The translations under genes and the position numbers were made by a program. From DASVTR01 sp033855775 (lineage in GTDB: Bacteria > Acidobacteriota > Blastocatellia > Pyrinomonadales > Pyrinomonadaceae): DNA of 55,768 nt. The DNA lies in contig JAWVFT010000002.1 in NCBI GenBank assembly GCA_033855775.1, forward strand, positions 1 through 55,768. The letters are read 5' to 3'. The first letter of the stretch is position 1. Each line of letters starts with the position of its first letter. The notes beneath the pieces are model-generated. The model saw nothing but the letters and a program-made list of their open reading frames with translations, ran no database searches and was not told the origin of the DNA. This document shows positions 17,116 through 26,376 of the stretch, in pieces.

Positions 17116-17181
17116 GAAGTGATTACTGTTGACGTGAAGCTTGCTTAATCAAGTTTCCGACAATTGCTCGCGCCGGTCTTG

Positions 17182-17214
17182 AAAAAAAAGCGTGCCTACG
17201 GATGGCAGGCACGC
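17182..17214 (-). terminator. Strong Rho-independent terminator after the FecR-like gene
   Basis: The stem GCGTGCCT (17190-17197) pairs with 17207-17214 around a 9-base loop and is followed on the minus strand by eight T residues (17189-17182). This is the best-formed terminator in the window, about 45 bases past the FecR-like stop. Confidence 0.9.
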
Positions 17215-17257
17215 CTTTGCAGATTGAAGTTGGCGCGAACAAAAGCAGCAAGCGGCT

Positions 17258-17980
17258 TTAAGGTCTTGAGACGCTTTCGTCACCGCCTCTGGTCAGCACG
17301 ATGGGAATAATGATGGCTGCGCCGATGCCGCCCAGGAGCGCGACGGTTCCGGCTGTGCCGAGGCCGAACAGCCCGCCGCCGCCAGCGGTTCCGGCTGTCC
17401 CGGCTGTTCCGGCTGCGCCCGCAGCGCTGCCGCCCGCTCCGGCTCCGGCATTCGCCGCCGCGCCTTGATTAACAATCGGGCTCGGCGAGCCCGCCGGGAA
17501 ACAAACGTCGAGCGGAACGCCCGCGCCGCTGCTGGTCGAGCCTTCGTCCTTAATCGCTATTCCCTGCTCCGTCGAAACTTCGGCTTTCTTGCCCTTCTTA
17601 TTTCTCAAGACGGTGCAGCCGGAAACCAGTCTTAACTTAATCCCGTCGTTGTCGAATTGCAGTTCCAATTTCGTGTTCGGGGCGAGGTCAACGCTGCCGA
17701 GCGGGCCAAGGTTGATGGTCGCGCCAACGCCGTCGCCGGTTTCAATCGTCGCTCCGGTCAGAATGGTGGCTCCGGTCGCGGCGCTCGTGCCGTTCACAGA
17801 GATGGCTTGATTGCCGCGCGTCGTCAGCCGCGCCGTGATGGCTTGCGGCGGCGGCATCGTGGCCCCGGCGGCCTTCAACGCAGGCGGCCCGGCCAGCGTC
17901 GCGTGAACGTAAAGCTGCGATAGAGAGAAGACTAGAAAAAGAGCTAGAGCTTTCAAGGCTTTTCGATTTTCAAGACGCAT
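17258..17980 (-). CDS. Secreted FecR-like-domain protein with Gly/Ala-rich linker and C-terminal membrane segment
   Basis: 240 residues. A signal peptide (about 6-30) is followed by a FecR-like beta domain: AISVNGTSAATGATILTGAT, IETGDGVGATINLGPLG, VDLAPNTKLELQF. Then comes a low-complexity Gly/Ala/Thr linker (GAGAGGSAAGAAGTAGTAG) and a hydrophobic C-terminal helix (GTVALLGGIGAAIIIPIVL) with a polar tail. Such proteins recur in exopolysaccharide loci; there is no sigma or FecA partner here, so FecR signalling is not implied. I chose ATG 17980 because AAGGAG lies 9 bases upstream; ATG 17998 adds six residues. It ends in a strong terminator. Confidence 0.7.
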   Translation of the reverse strand: MRLENRKALKALALFLVFSLSQLYVHATLAGPPALKAAGATMPPPQAITARLTTRGNQAISVNGTSAATGATILTGATIETGDGVGATINLGPLGSVDLAPNTKLELQFDNDGIKLRLVSGCTVLRNKKGKKAEVSTEQGIAIKDEGSTSSGAGVPLDVCFPAGSPSPIVNQGAAANAGAGAGGSAAGAAGTAGTAGTAGGGGLFGLGTAGTVALLGGIGAAIIIPIVLTRGGDESVSRP

Positions 17981-18196
17981 AGGTGACGGCTCCTTCATGT
18001 GACCGCACGACAGGGTTGGGGCGCCGCTCGTCAGAGCAAGCAGGAACGCAAGTGTACTGCCGCTGTCTTGCGGGGGTCAATCATTTATTCCCCGCGCGGC
18101 GGGTTAGTTTTTTGGATAACCTGCCGCAACCGAGCGGGCCAAGCGTCGAGCAACGCAGACCGAAAGAGGCTGCGCGGCGCTGCGCGAGAGCTTCAT

Positions 18197-20128
18197 TCAT
18201 TTTCCGCGCGGCTTGCGATTGAGCAGTTCGTTGAGCGTCGCCGCGAGTGTTGGATTCAGCGTTTTCAAAACGTTGTATTGCTCCAACGCAGCCGCTTTAT
18301 TGCCGAGCGTCAACTCCGTGATGCCGAGGCTGAGGCGCGCTTCCGCGTAGTCCGCCTTGAGACGAATCGCTTCCCTGAAAGAAGCCGCGGCTTCCTGAAA
18401 GCGCGACTGTTTATAGTAAGCGTTGCCCAGATTGTTGTGCGCTTCCGGGTCTGCCGGATTGAGCTTGACGGCTTGCTTGAAGGCTTCGGCGGCTTCCGCG
18501 AATTGGCCTGCGCGATAGTAGGCCGCGCCCAGATTCAGATGCGCCTGAACGAACGCGGGCTGAAGTTGAATCGCCTGCTTGAAGGCAACGATGGCTTCCG
18601 CCAATTTGTTCGCGCCGACGTAAGCGTGGCCAAGATTGTAATGCGCGACGGCGTAGTCTGGCTTGAGTTCGACGGCGCGGCGCAGAGCTTCGACGGCTTC
18701 CGCGTGGCGACTGGTTTTATCGTAGAGGTAGCCCAGATTGTTGTAAGCCTTCGCGTAATCCGGCTTGAGCCGCGCCGCCGTCTGGTAAGCCGCGATGGCC
18801 TCGTTTGATTGACCGAGCTTGTCGTACGTGTAGCCCAGATTGTTATAAATGACGGCGTTGTCCGGACTCAGTTGGTTGGCTTGCTGGAAGGCGGCCAGGG
18901 CTTCCGCATATTGTCCCAGATTGTTGAGCGTGGCGCCCAGATTGTTATCGGCGTCGGTGTAGTTTCGCCGCAGAGCGATGGCCTGTTGATAGGAAGATTT
19001 CGCTTCCGCGTAGCGCGTCGTCATGAAGTAGGCGTTGCCCAGATTGTAGTAAGCCTCGCCGTAGTTATCCTTCAAACGCAGCGCTTGCTTGAAGGCTTCG
19101 ATGGCTTCGTCGTAACGACCGGCGGCGTAGTAAGCCGCGCCCAGATTGTTCTGCGTCTCGGCATCGTTGGGCTTGAGAGCCAAAGATTTTTTGAAAGCCT
19201 CGGCGGCCTCAGCATACTTTTCCAGTTTGTAATAAGCCGCGCCCAGATTGTTGAAGGCCAGCGAATCTTCGGGCTTGTAGCTGACGGCTTGCTTGAGGGC
19301 GTCTGCGGCTTCCGAGGATTTGCCGATTTGCTGGTAGACATAGCCGAGTTTGCCGTACAAATCTTTGAGGTCTGCTTTCAAGCGAATCGCTTCGCTGTAA
19401 GCCTTCGTCGCTTCGTCGAATCTGGACATGCTGAGGTAAGCATCGCCGAGGCCGTTGTGCGCTTCGGCCCAACCCGGCTTCAGGCTAATCGTGTGGCGAA
19501 AGGCATCCGCCGCTTCTTCATATTGTTCGAGATGGCTGAGCGCGTTGCCCAGATTGAAGTAGGCGTCGGCATCATTGCCGTTGATGCTGACCGCTTGCTT
19601 GAAAGCCTGCACGGCGTCCGCATAACGGCCCGCGTTAAAGTAGGCCGCGCCGAGATTGTTGGCCGCCACAGTGTTGGCGGGCTTCAACTGGCTGGCCTTC
19701 TGGTAGGCGGCGACAGCTTCGGCAAACTTGCCGAGGTCATACAGCTTATCGCCCTGCGAGCTATAAGCTTCGAAACTAACGTTCGCTGTTTCGGCTGCGG
19801 TCGGTCGCGACGTCACATCTGGAGTCGGCTGCGGGCGCGGCGCGCGGCGTTGAGTATTTCTGGCTATCTGCTCGACGGGACGTTGGCGAGATGGCTGTGC
19901 AGGAGTTTGTCGAATCCGCACAATCAAGAGCGCGCTGCCGCCCGGAAGGTCGCGCACGCGCGGCGGGCGTTTCAACGAGACGGACGCGCCGCCGATTAAA
20001 TCCTGCGATGCCAGCAAGGAAGCCCCGCCCCTCAAATCCTGCGCCAGCAACGCCAGAAGGCTTCCGCCAAAAAGCTGGCAAGCCAGAACGACGACGGCCA
20101 TGCGCGACTTGTAAGAGCGTTGGTTCAT
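18197..20128 (-). CDS. Exported protein with 15 TPR units
   Basis: 643 residues. An N-terminal hydrophobic segment (MAVVVLACQLFGGSLLALLA) is followed by a Pro/Arg-rich region with three imperfect copies of DLxGG[AS], then 15 contiguous 34-residue TPRs from about residue 125 to the end. The consensus is NNLGxAYYxxGRYAEAxEAFKQAxxLKPxxA. It is probably periplasmic or outer-membrane associated and scaffolds polysaccharide assembly. I chose ATG 20128 (GGAG 8 bases upstream) over GTG 20131. It sits between the ligase-like gene and the FecR-like gene. The partner is unknown. Confidence 0.85.
   Translation of the reverse strand: MNQRSYKSRMAVVVLACQLFGGSLLALLAQDLRGGASLLASQDLIGGASVSLKRPPRVRDLPGGSALLIVRIRQTPAQPSRQRPVEQIARNTQRRAPRPQPTPDVTSRPTAAETANVSFEAYSSQGDKLYDLGKFAEAVAAYQKASQLKPANTVAANNLGAAYFNAGRYADAVQAFKQAVSINGNDADAYFNLGNALSHLEQYEEAADAFRHTISLKPGWAEAHNGLGDAYLSMSRFDEATKAYSEAIRLKADLKDLYGKLGYVYQQIGKSSEAADALKQAVSYKPEDSLAFNNLGAAYYKLEKYAEAAEAFKKSLALKPNDAETQNNLGAAYYAAGRYDEAIEAFKQALRLKDNYGEAYYNLGNAYFMTTRYAEAKSSYQQAIALRRNYTDADNNLGATLNNLGQYAEALAAFQQANQLSPDNAVIYNNLGYTYDKLGQSNEAIAAYQTAARLKPDYAKAYNNLGYLYDKTSRHAEAVEALRRAVELKPDYAVAHYNLGHAYVGANKLAEAIVAFKQAIQLQPAFVQAHLNLGAAYYRAGQFAEAAEAFKQAVKLNPADPEAHNNLGNAYYKQSRFQEAAASFREAIRLKADYAEARLSLGITELTLGNKAAALEQYNVLKTLNPTLAATLNELLNRKPRGK
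18210..19760 (-). repeat. Fifteen 102-base TPR-coding repeats
   Basis: The DNA repeats with a 102-base period. Plus-strand words such as GCCCAGATTGTT and AAGGCTTCGGCGGCTTC recur in most units. The opposite strand stays open over this array only because of the repeat composition. Confidence 0.8.
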
Positions 20129-20234
20129 CACATCAACTCCGCGTGATAAAAGCCCCTGCGGCGTAAGCGAAAGAGAGCAGACGCGCGCCGCTCAATCGTC
20201 AAAACATTCACACGCGCTTCAACGAACATAACTA

Positions 20235-20305
20235 AGCGCAACGACTGACTGAGCGCAACGACTGATAGCTTGCTCTTCATCCTTCCAGCTTGCTCTTCAT
20301 CCTTC
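20235..20305. repeat. Two short tandem duplications between the ligase-like and TPR genes
   Basis: AGCGCAACGACTGA occurs at 20235-20248 and 20252-20265. AGCTTGCTCTTCATCCTTC occurs at 20267-20285 and again at 20287-20305 (period 20). No gene or terminator was seen in this spacer. Confidence 0.75.
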
Positions 20306-20348
20306 AAGGCCGTCTGCCAGACGCGCCCTGCCAGCTTCTTTGCTGCGC

Positions 20349-21791
20349 CTACTCTTCCGCAGGCTCGCGCATGTCGGCTATCGCCAGCACGAGCAGCACG
20401 ACGAAGACGAGCGAGTTGACGACGACAAAGTGCAGCCCGAAGTCGAAGAGGCTATGCACGGCCACGCCGAAGAGTCCGACGAGCGCGCCGAAGCAGACCG
20501 CGCGGCGAAAGCCGTCGAGGGCGCGCAACTGCGCGCGCGCCGCCATCAAGACGACGACGACAAACCACGCGCAGAGAGCGAAGCCGATGATTCCGCCGCT
20601 CGCCAGTATGTCCAGATATTCGTTGTGCGCTTGCTGCGGCGTCAGTATGCCCGAAGCGTCGTGATACATCGGAATCACGGCCCAGTATCCGCCGAAGCCG
20701 ACGCCGGCCAGCGGATTATCCTTGATGAGCGACCAAGTGGCCCGCCAGACTTCCCTGCGGCTCTCGCCCGGCCTGAGGTCAAGGGCCTCGCTGTTTGCGT
20801 CCGGCGATGCCGTCTCAAGCCTGCTCGCCAGACGGTCGCCGCCAATCCAGATGATGCTGAAGCCGACCGCGACCGCCAGCACAATAATCAACAGCGCGCG
20901 CGTGATGATTGATTGCTTAATGCGCCCAAGCCAGATGTTCCGCCCGCGCCCGCCCGCAGACCTGCGCTCAGGCGAGCGCGCAAGAGTCAGCATCAGGACG
21001 GCGAAGATGACCTGGCCCAACATGCTGAAGATGCCGCCGCGCGAGTTTGACAGGATGAGCGCGAACCAGAGCGGGATGGCGAGGCTTAGATAAAGTAACC
21101 AACGCTCACGAGCAACGCCGCCGCCGATGAGCAGTCCGAGCAGCAGCCCGAACGACATCTCCATCAGGAACGCGAAGTGGTTGCGATTGATGAATTGACC
21201 GTAGCCGGAGTTGGGCTTCAGGTACGGCAGCAGGTATCCCAGACCGTTGTGATGCGTCGTCTGTCGCAGGATGCCGAACAGCGCGCTCAAGACGCCGACG
21301 CCGATGACCAGATAGATGAGAGCGCGCAGCCGCCCGCGCGAGTTGGCTTGACTGAGCAGCAGGACGAAGACGAGCGTTAGAGCCAGCAGCCGCAGGATGG
21401 TCAGTCGCGTCTCGTAAGGGTCGGCGCTGATTGTGCCGCGCAGCGCGCCCTGTAGCTCCGCTGCGCCGCTTCCGCCGCCGCCGAAATTGATTGTTTGCAG
21501 CGCGAGGAAAACGACGAGGGCCAGCAGCGGCAAGAGCAGACGAAGCGGCGGCAAGCGCCAGTTGTCTTTGAACAGCCCGGTCAGAAACCAGATGGCTCCG
21601 AGGGCGAAGACGGCGCACTCGAAGAGCCCGACCGACCATGGCTCGACGGTTCCGTAGGGAATCGCCGTCAGACTGATGACGACCAGCAGCCCGTAAAAGA
21701 TGATGGCTTCGAGATAACGCCAGACGGGTTTCGCTTCCGGCTCGCGCCTCGTCGTCTCTTCCAACTCTTCCCGGCTCTCTCTTCTTTGCAA
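20349..21791 (-). CDS. O-antigen ligase / Wzy-family membrane protein (Wzy_C domain)
   Basis: 480 residues with about 11-12 transmembrane helices and a large periplasmic loop. Family hallmarks are YGQFINRNHFAFLMEM, LILSNSRGG, NPLAGVGFGGYW followed by QAHNEYLDILASGGIIG, and HSLFDFGLHF. Members either ligate polymer to lipid A core or another acceptor, or polymerise repeats. As a separate Wzy-like protein is encoded at 43621, ligation is the likelier job, but this is inference. TTG 21791 is chosen because AGGA lies 6 bases upstream and the first Met is far downstream. Confidence 0.85.
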   Translation of the reverse strand: MQRRESREELEETTRREPEAKPVWRYLEAIIFYGLLVVISLTAIPYGTVEPWSVGLFECAVFALGAIWFLTGLFKDNWRLPPLRLLLPLLALVVFLALQTINFGGGGSGAAELQGALRGTISADPYETRLTILRLLALTLVFVLLLSQANSRGRLRALIYLVIGVGVLSALFGILRQTTHHNGLGYLLPYLKPNSGYGQFINRNHFAFLMEMSFGLLLGLLIGGGVARERWLLYLSLAIPLWFALILSNSRGGIFSMLGQVIFAVLMLTLARSPERRSAGGRGRNIWLGRIKQSIITRALLIIVLAVAVGFSIIWIGGDRLASRLETASPDANSEALDLRPGESRREVWRATWSLIKDNPLAGVGFGGYWAVIPMYHDASGILTPQQAHNEYLDILASGGIIGFALCAWFVVVVLMAARAQLRALDGFRRAVCFGALVGLFGVAVHSLFDFGLHFVVVNSLVFVVLLVLAIADMREPAEE

Positions 21792-21904
21792 GCTGCTTCC
21801 TGTTTTTAAGAGCGGATGATGAACGACAAGGCTTGAACGATGAAAGCGTGGCTATTCATCCTGCAATAGCTCTGCCGTCATCATTCGGGCTGGCGCGTTG
21901 CTCC

Positions 21905-23926
21905 CTAAGGCTGCGCGGTGGAGAATAACTGCTGCGACTCGTCCGGCTGCTGAGCAGTCGGATAAAGGGCTGGCGGCTCCTGCTGCGCGGAGTTGGCCGC
22001 GCTCGCGGAAGGCGACACGTCGAGTTGAGCCTCCGGCAGCAGTTCGTTAAGATAAGAGCGAAGCTCTCGCTCGTGGCCGTTTTTCGACAATTCAGCGAGT
22101 TGCGCTAAAGCGCGGCGAATGTCTTCGGCGGGACGATTGGCAATCTTGTTGATGAAGATTTTCGGGTGCTGCGTCGAGGCCACGTCCTCTTCCTTAATCG
22201 TCAAATCTTCATACAGCTTTTCGCCGGGCCGTCTTCCCGTCTCGATAATTCTAATCTCTTCGTGCGGCTTGAAGCCGGAGAGCGTGATGATGGATTCGGC
22301 CAGGTCTAGAATCCTGACAGGCTCGCCCATTTGCAGGATGAAGACTTCGCCGCCGTTGCCGCTTCTGCCGATGGCTCCCGCTTGCAGCACAAGCTGCGAA
22401 GCTTCCGGTATCGTCATGAAGTAACGCTTCATGCGCTTGTCTGTGATGGTGACGGGGCCGCCCTTGCGAATCTGTTCGCGGAAGATGGGAATCACGGAAC
22501 CGGCTGAGCCGATGACGTTGCCGAAGCGCACGGCCACGAAGCGCGTCGAAGAACGCAAGTTCAAATCCTGTATGACGAGTTCGGCCAGACGCTTTGTTGC
22601 GCCCATCACGGAAGTCGGGCAGACGGCCTTGTCCGTCGAAATCAGGACGAACACTTCCGCCCCAAACTCCCCGGCCAACTCGCCGAGCTTGCACGTCCCC
22701 AGGACGTTGTTCTTCACGGCCTCGCCCGGATTGTGCTCCATCAAAGGGACATGCTTGTGCGCGGCGGCGTGCAGGATAACCTGCGGGCGATGCGTTGTGA
22801 AGATTGAGCGCATCCGCCCGTCGTCGCAAACGTCCGCGACGAGCGGAACCAAGTTGAGCGTCGCTTCGCTCTCGCGCAACTCGCGCTCGACATTGAAGAG
22901 GCCGAACTCTGCGCGCTCGACCAGCAGCAGCTTTGAAGGCTGAAAGCGCGCGACCTGCCGCGCCAACTCCGCGCCGATTGAGCCGCCCGCGCCCGTCACC
23001 ATCACGGTCTTGCCGTTGAGAAACTGAGCGAGACTCTGCTCGTCAAGCTGGACGGGTTCGCGGCCCAACAGGTCTTCAATTTGCACGTCGCGGATGCGGC
23101 TGACCTCGACGCGGCCCTGCAAGATTTCGTACAGCCCCGGAATGATGCGCACTTTGACCGGAATCTTTTCGCACGTCTCGACGATGCGCTGGATGTCCTG
23201 ACGAGTCGCCTGCGCGATGGTGATGACAACGTGGTCAATCCCAAGGTCACGCACCAGTCGCGGCAGGGCGTGCGTCGTGCCGAGGACTTTGATGTCGCCC
23301 GTGACAGACCTTTTCTGCTTGCCGGGGTCGTCGTCCACGAAGCCCTTGATTTCAAGGTCAACGTCGGCGCGACGCTCAATCTCTCTGGCCACCAGCACGC
23401 CCGCCTGCCCTGCTCCGATAAGCAACACCGGCTTCTTCAAAGCGTTGCCGTTGGTCAAGCGCTGCCACTTGCGTTTTTCGTAACGCTCGAACAACGAGCG
23501 ACGAAAGACGCGCAGCCCGAGCGCGCCGCCGAACGCCAGCAGCGTGTCGATGATGTTGACCGAGAGCGGCACACGCCATTCCTGAAAATGTTTGGGCAGC
23601 CCCAAGCGCAACAGCAGCACGATGGAGAAGGAGATAGCCGCCGCGTAAAGAAACGATTTAACGTGCGCGATGCCCGTGTAGCGCCAGATGAAGGAGCGGC
23701 CTCCGGCCAGATTCAGAGCCGCGAATTGCAGGAAGACGACGAACGTCCATTGCACCAGGACGTGGTGCAGCCATTCGGGCGGGATGGCAAAATCGAAGCG
23801 CAGTAGATAGGCGACGAGGAAGGCCACCGTCAGAACCAACACGTCCAACAGAAACTGCAAACGCCTGTTCAAGAGGCGCGTCCACCACAGTTTGGAAACG
23901 AATTTTTCTTTTGCCGTCGTCGTCAT
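21905..23926 (-). CDS. Membrane NDP-sugar 4,6-dehydratase/epimerase (CapD/PglF/WbpM family)
   Basis: 673 residues: four N-terminal transmembrane helices, a first nucleotide-binding domain (LLIGAGQAGVLVAREI) and a C-terminal short-chain dehydrogenase domain with TGAGGSIGAELARQV. The catalytic region reads STDKAV then PTSVMGATKR, where Met replaces the usual SDR Tyr, the mark of PglF/WbpM-type 4,6-dehydratases acting on UDP-GlcNAc-like substrates. It would supply a 4-keto-6-deoxy sugar for the repeat unit. ATG 23926 is preferred; a TTG at 23974 would add 16 residues. The C-terminal ~45 residues are Ser/Gln-rich and probably disordered. Confidence 0.9.
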   Translation of the reverse strand: MTTTAKEKFVSKLWWTRLLNRRLQFLLDVLVLTVAFLVAYLLRFDFAIPPEWLHHVLVQWTFVVFLQFAALNLAGGRSFIWRYTGIAHVKSFLYAAAISFSIVLLLRLGLPKHFQEWRVPLSVNIIDTLLAFGGALGLRVFRRSLFERYEKRKWQRLTNGNALKKPVLLIGAGQAGVLVAREIERRADVDLEIKGFVDDDPGKQKRSVTGDIKVLGTTHALPRLVRDLGIDHVVITIAQATRQDIQRIVETCEKIPVKVRIIPGLYEILQGRVEVSRIRDVQIEDLLGREPVQLDEQSLAQFLNGKTVMVTGAGGSIGAELARQVARFQPSKLLLVERAEFGLFNVERELRESEATLNLVPLVADVCDDGRMRSIFTTHRPQVILHAAAHKHVPLMEHNPGEAVKNNVLGTCKLGELAGEFGAEVFVLISTDKAVCPTSVMGATKRLAELVIQDLNLRSSTRFVAVRFGNVIGSAGSVIPIFREQIRKGGPVTITDKRMKRYFMTIPEASQLVLQAGAIGRSGNGGEVFILQMGEPVRILDLAESIITLSGFKPHEEIRIIETGRRPGEKLYEDLTIKEEDVASTQHPKIFINKIANRPAEDIRRALAQLAELSKNGHERELRSYLNELLPEAQLDVSPSASAANSAQQEPPALYPTAQQPDESQQLFSTAQP

Positions 23927-24021
23927 TATTGACAAGTTTTGTTCTGCCGCCCCCAGCAGCCCGATCAACCCCAAGCTTGAACAGTTAATTTATAACGTCG
24001 GGAAAGCCAAAAAGCGTTGCG

Positions 24022-24036
24022 GCTGTCAGTGACAGC
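24022..24036. promoter_or_regulatory. 15-base perfect inverted repeat upstream of the CapD-like gene
   Basis: GCTGTCA-G-TGACAGC lies in the 290-base spacer between the WecA-like gene and the CapD-like gene, about 95 bases upstream of the latter's ATG. It is too short and lacks a T-run for a terminator, so it may be an operator or a chance palindrome. Confidence 0.35.
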
Positions 24037-24220
24037 GTGGAATCATCGCCCCGGATGATAGTTTGTTATCAACAAGCAGAATGGAGGCGTTGTTTATAGC
24101 ACAGTTCAATTTCAAAGCGAAACAAAAGAATGTCTGAAGGCCAAAGATGAGAAGGATGATGATGAAGCTTTTCAACCTCAATCGCTAAGCTTTCATCTCT
24201 TATCGCCACGCTTTCATCCT

Positions 24221-25294
24221 TCACGCCTGCGCCCTCAATTCTTCGTCGCGGCTTCGCAACTCTGCATAGCGGACGCCGTTGGCCAACACCAGATAGACGA
24301 CGAGCCAGCCCGCGAGCAAAGCAAGCCTGGCCTTCGCGCCCGTGGCTGTGTAACAGACCGCGCTCAGGCCGCAGGCCAGCATCAAACAGTACTCCAGCAG
24401 CACGGTCTTGCGATGGCTCCAACCGAGCAGCACGAGCCTTTGATAGTAATGCTGGCGATGCGCCCGCCAGATTTTTTCGCCGCGCAGGAGACGGCGAAAG
24501 AGCGTCGTCGTCGCGTCAACGATGAAGGGCGAGAAAATCAGCACGGGAACCCAGAGGTCAAACAGCCCGCGCCGCGCTCCGAGCACGGAGAGCGTTCCGG
24601 CCAGAAAGCCGAGCAGCGTGCTGCCCGCGTCGCCCATGAAAATCCGCGCCGGAGGACGATTGAAAATCAGGAAGCCGCCGGTCGCGCACACCGTCAACAA
24701 AGACAGCAGGGCGATGAAGCCGTCGCCGCCGCGCCACGCCAGATAGCACAGAAAGCCGAAGCCCAACACCGTCATGCCGCCCGCGAAGCCGTCCATGCCG
24801 TCCATGAAATTATAAAGATTGGTCATCCACATCAAACACAGGATGGTCACTGGAACGGCAAGCCAGCCGAGCGCGACGCTTGTCCAACCCGGCAAGCCGA
24901 GCGCGTCAATCATCAGCCCGCCGCCGACCACGACGCCCGCCGCCGCCAACGCGTGAACGACGAAACGCAGCCCCGACGGCAACTCCGCCCAGTCGTCCCA
25001 CAACGACACGACGACGATGAGCGCAAGCATCAACAGTATCCAGCCGCTTTGAGTTGACTGAAACTCGCCGCGCATGCCTGACAGAAAAGAGCGCGCGAGT
25101 TCGAGCGAGAGCCCTGCTGTCAGGCTGGCGAGGATGGCGAGGCCGCCCGTGCGCGGCACAGGCGTCGCGTGCAGCGAACGCTCGTTCGGATGGTCGAGCA
25201 GCCGCAACCTCGCCGCCGGAGAAGAGAGTCGGCTCGTCAGCCATGACGATAAAGCGAAAACTACGCCAGCGATGCCTAAGCTCTCAAGAGTCAT
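24221..25294 (-). CDS. Undecaprenyl-phosphate sugar-1-phosphate transferase (WecA/WbpL/MraY family)
   Basis: About 357 residues and around ten transmembrane helices. It begins lipid-linked polysaccharide assembly by transferring a HexNAc-1-phosphate to undecaprenyl phosphate at the cytoplasmic face. Family motifs in order: DHPNERSLH (34-42) with PRTGG, the Asp pair at 100-101, NLYNFMDGMDG (159-169), RIFMGDAGS (217-225) and the C-terminal HRQHYYQR. With the epimerase gene downstream of it in the locus this matches WbpL-type initiation. I prefer ATG 25294; TTG 25324 is also open. It is the only initiating enzyme seen. Confidence 0.92.
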   Translation of the reverse strand: MTLESLGIAGVVFALSSWLTSRLSSPAARLRLLDHPNERSLHATPVPRTGGLAILASLTAGLSLELARSFLSGMRGEFQSTQSGWILLMLALIVVVSLWDDWAELPSGLRFVVHALAAAGVVVGGGLMIDALGLPGWTSVALGWLAVPVTILCLMWMTNLYNFMDGMDGFAGGMTVLGFGFLCYLAWRGGDGFIALLSLLTVCATGGFLIFNRPPARIFMGDAGSTLLGFLAGTLSVLGARRGLFDLWVPVLIFSPFIVDATTTLFRRLLRGEKIWRAHRQHYYQRLVLLGWSHRKTVLLEYCLMLACGLSAVCYTATGAKARLALLAGWLVVYLVLANGVRYAELRSRDEELRAQA

Positions 25295-25337
25295 GAGACG
25301 AAAAATTATGAGTTGCGCGTTCAACTGAAAGGACGAG

Positions 25338-26303
25338 CTACGCGTTCATCCGTTCGATGGTTTGACGCCAGCCGCTCTCCAAATCGAAGCGTGGATGAAA
25401 GCCAAGCTCTCTTTGAATCTTGTCGCCGCTGACGGCGATGTCTTCCGTCAGCTTATCAATCGTCGCTCGCCCGACAAAGGATTTCTTTCCAGCGATGCGC
25501 AGTCCGTCTTCAAGCAGTCCGGCGACGAGTCGCACGGGGCGCGCTGGAAGATGAAGCCGCGGCGGTCTTTGTTTGAGAGCAACGGCGATGGCGGCGATAA
25601 TCTCGCGCATCGTATGCACGCGGCCATCCGTGACGTTGTAGATTTGACCGGCGGCTTCGGGCCGTTCGGCAGCGGCGATGGCCGCGTCGCAAACGTCATC
25701 CGTGTGAACCAGCGTGCGACGATTGCTGCCGTCGCCGACGAGAGCCGGACGCCTGCGTCGTATCGCTTCGACGAGCCTCGGATAATTGCCCTTCATGCGC
25801 GGGCCATAGACGGCGGCCACGCGCAAGACCGCCGACGGCAGTTCGCTGAGCGCTAACGCCTCGCCCTCAATCTTCGTCTCCGCGTACCATGAATCAGGAC
25901 GCAGCGCCGATTCTTCGTCAAGCAATTGCCCCGGCTGGCTGTTGCCGTACACGCTAATCGTGCTGAAAAAAATCAGCCGCTTAACCTTCGACGCACGCGC
26001 CGCTTGAGCCAAACAACGCGTGCCTTCGACGTTGACGCGAAAATAGTCGGCCTTCAATTCCGGCGCGGGATTATTAAGATGAAGCTTTGCCGCCAGATGA
26101 AAAATCGTGTCTATCCCGGCGACTGACCGGCGAACAAAACCGCAGTCCGTGATGTCGCCGCGCAAGACCTCGACGCCCGCCGGCAATTCCGCGACCGACT
26201 CGCGCATGACCGCGCGCACGGCGTAGCCTCGCTCCGCTAAACGCCTGACGAGTGTCGCGCCAATCGCGCCTCCGGCTCCAGTCACCAGAGCGGTTGGTTT
26301 CAT
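25338..26303 (-). CDS. NAD-dependent sugar epimerase/reductase (extended SDR)
   Basis: 321 residues with an N-terminal Rossmann motif TGAGGAIGATLVRRL, catalytic YAETK (YxxxK) preceded by FFSTISVYG, and a substrate domain with GDGSNRRTLVHTDDV. It sits 40-odd bases upstream of the WecA/WbpL-like gene in the transcript, as the 4-reductase/epimerase partners of WbpL do. It may make the sugar that the initiating enzyme uses (a FucNAc- or QuiNAc-like donor), working on the keto product of the CapD-like dehydratase. The exact sugar cannot be read from sequence. Confidence 0.85.
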   Translation of the reverse strand: MKPTALVTGAGGAIGATLVRRLAERGYAVRAVMRESVAELPAGVEVLRGDITDCGFVRRSVAGIDTIFHLAAKLHLNNPAPELKADYFRVNVEGTRCLAQAARASKVKRLIFFSTISVYGNSQPGQLLDEESALRPDSWYAETKIEGEALALSELPSAVLRVAAVYGPRMKGNYPRLVEAIRRRRPALVGDGSNRRTLVHTDDVCDAAIAAAERPEAAGQIYNVTDGRVHTMREIIAAIAVALKQRPPRLHLPARPVRLVAGLLEDGLRIAGKKSFVGRATIDKLTEDIAVSGDKIQRELGFHPRFDLESGWRQTIERMNA

Positions 26304-26376
26304 TTTAATCTCAACTGGAAAAGCGCGCGCAGGAATACGCCATTGAAGCGCAGAACAAACATCTCAAGCATGCTCG

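Noticed and set aside
17258..17480. Gly/Ala-rich segment of the FecR-like protein as a possible PE-PGRS or collagen-like protein
   Set aside because: It is a short linker inside a signal-peptide protein with a FecR-like domain; no Gly-x-y periodicity.
18809..19999. Long plus-strand open frame (396 codons) opposite the TPR gene
   Set aside because: It mirrors the 34-residue TPR period on the other strand and has no family match or ribosome site. The minus-strand gene is clearly real.
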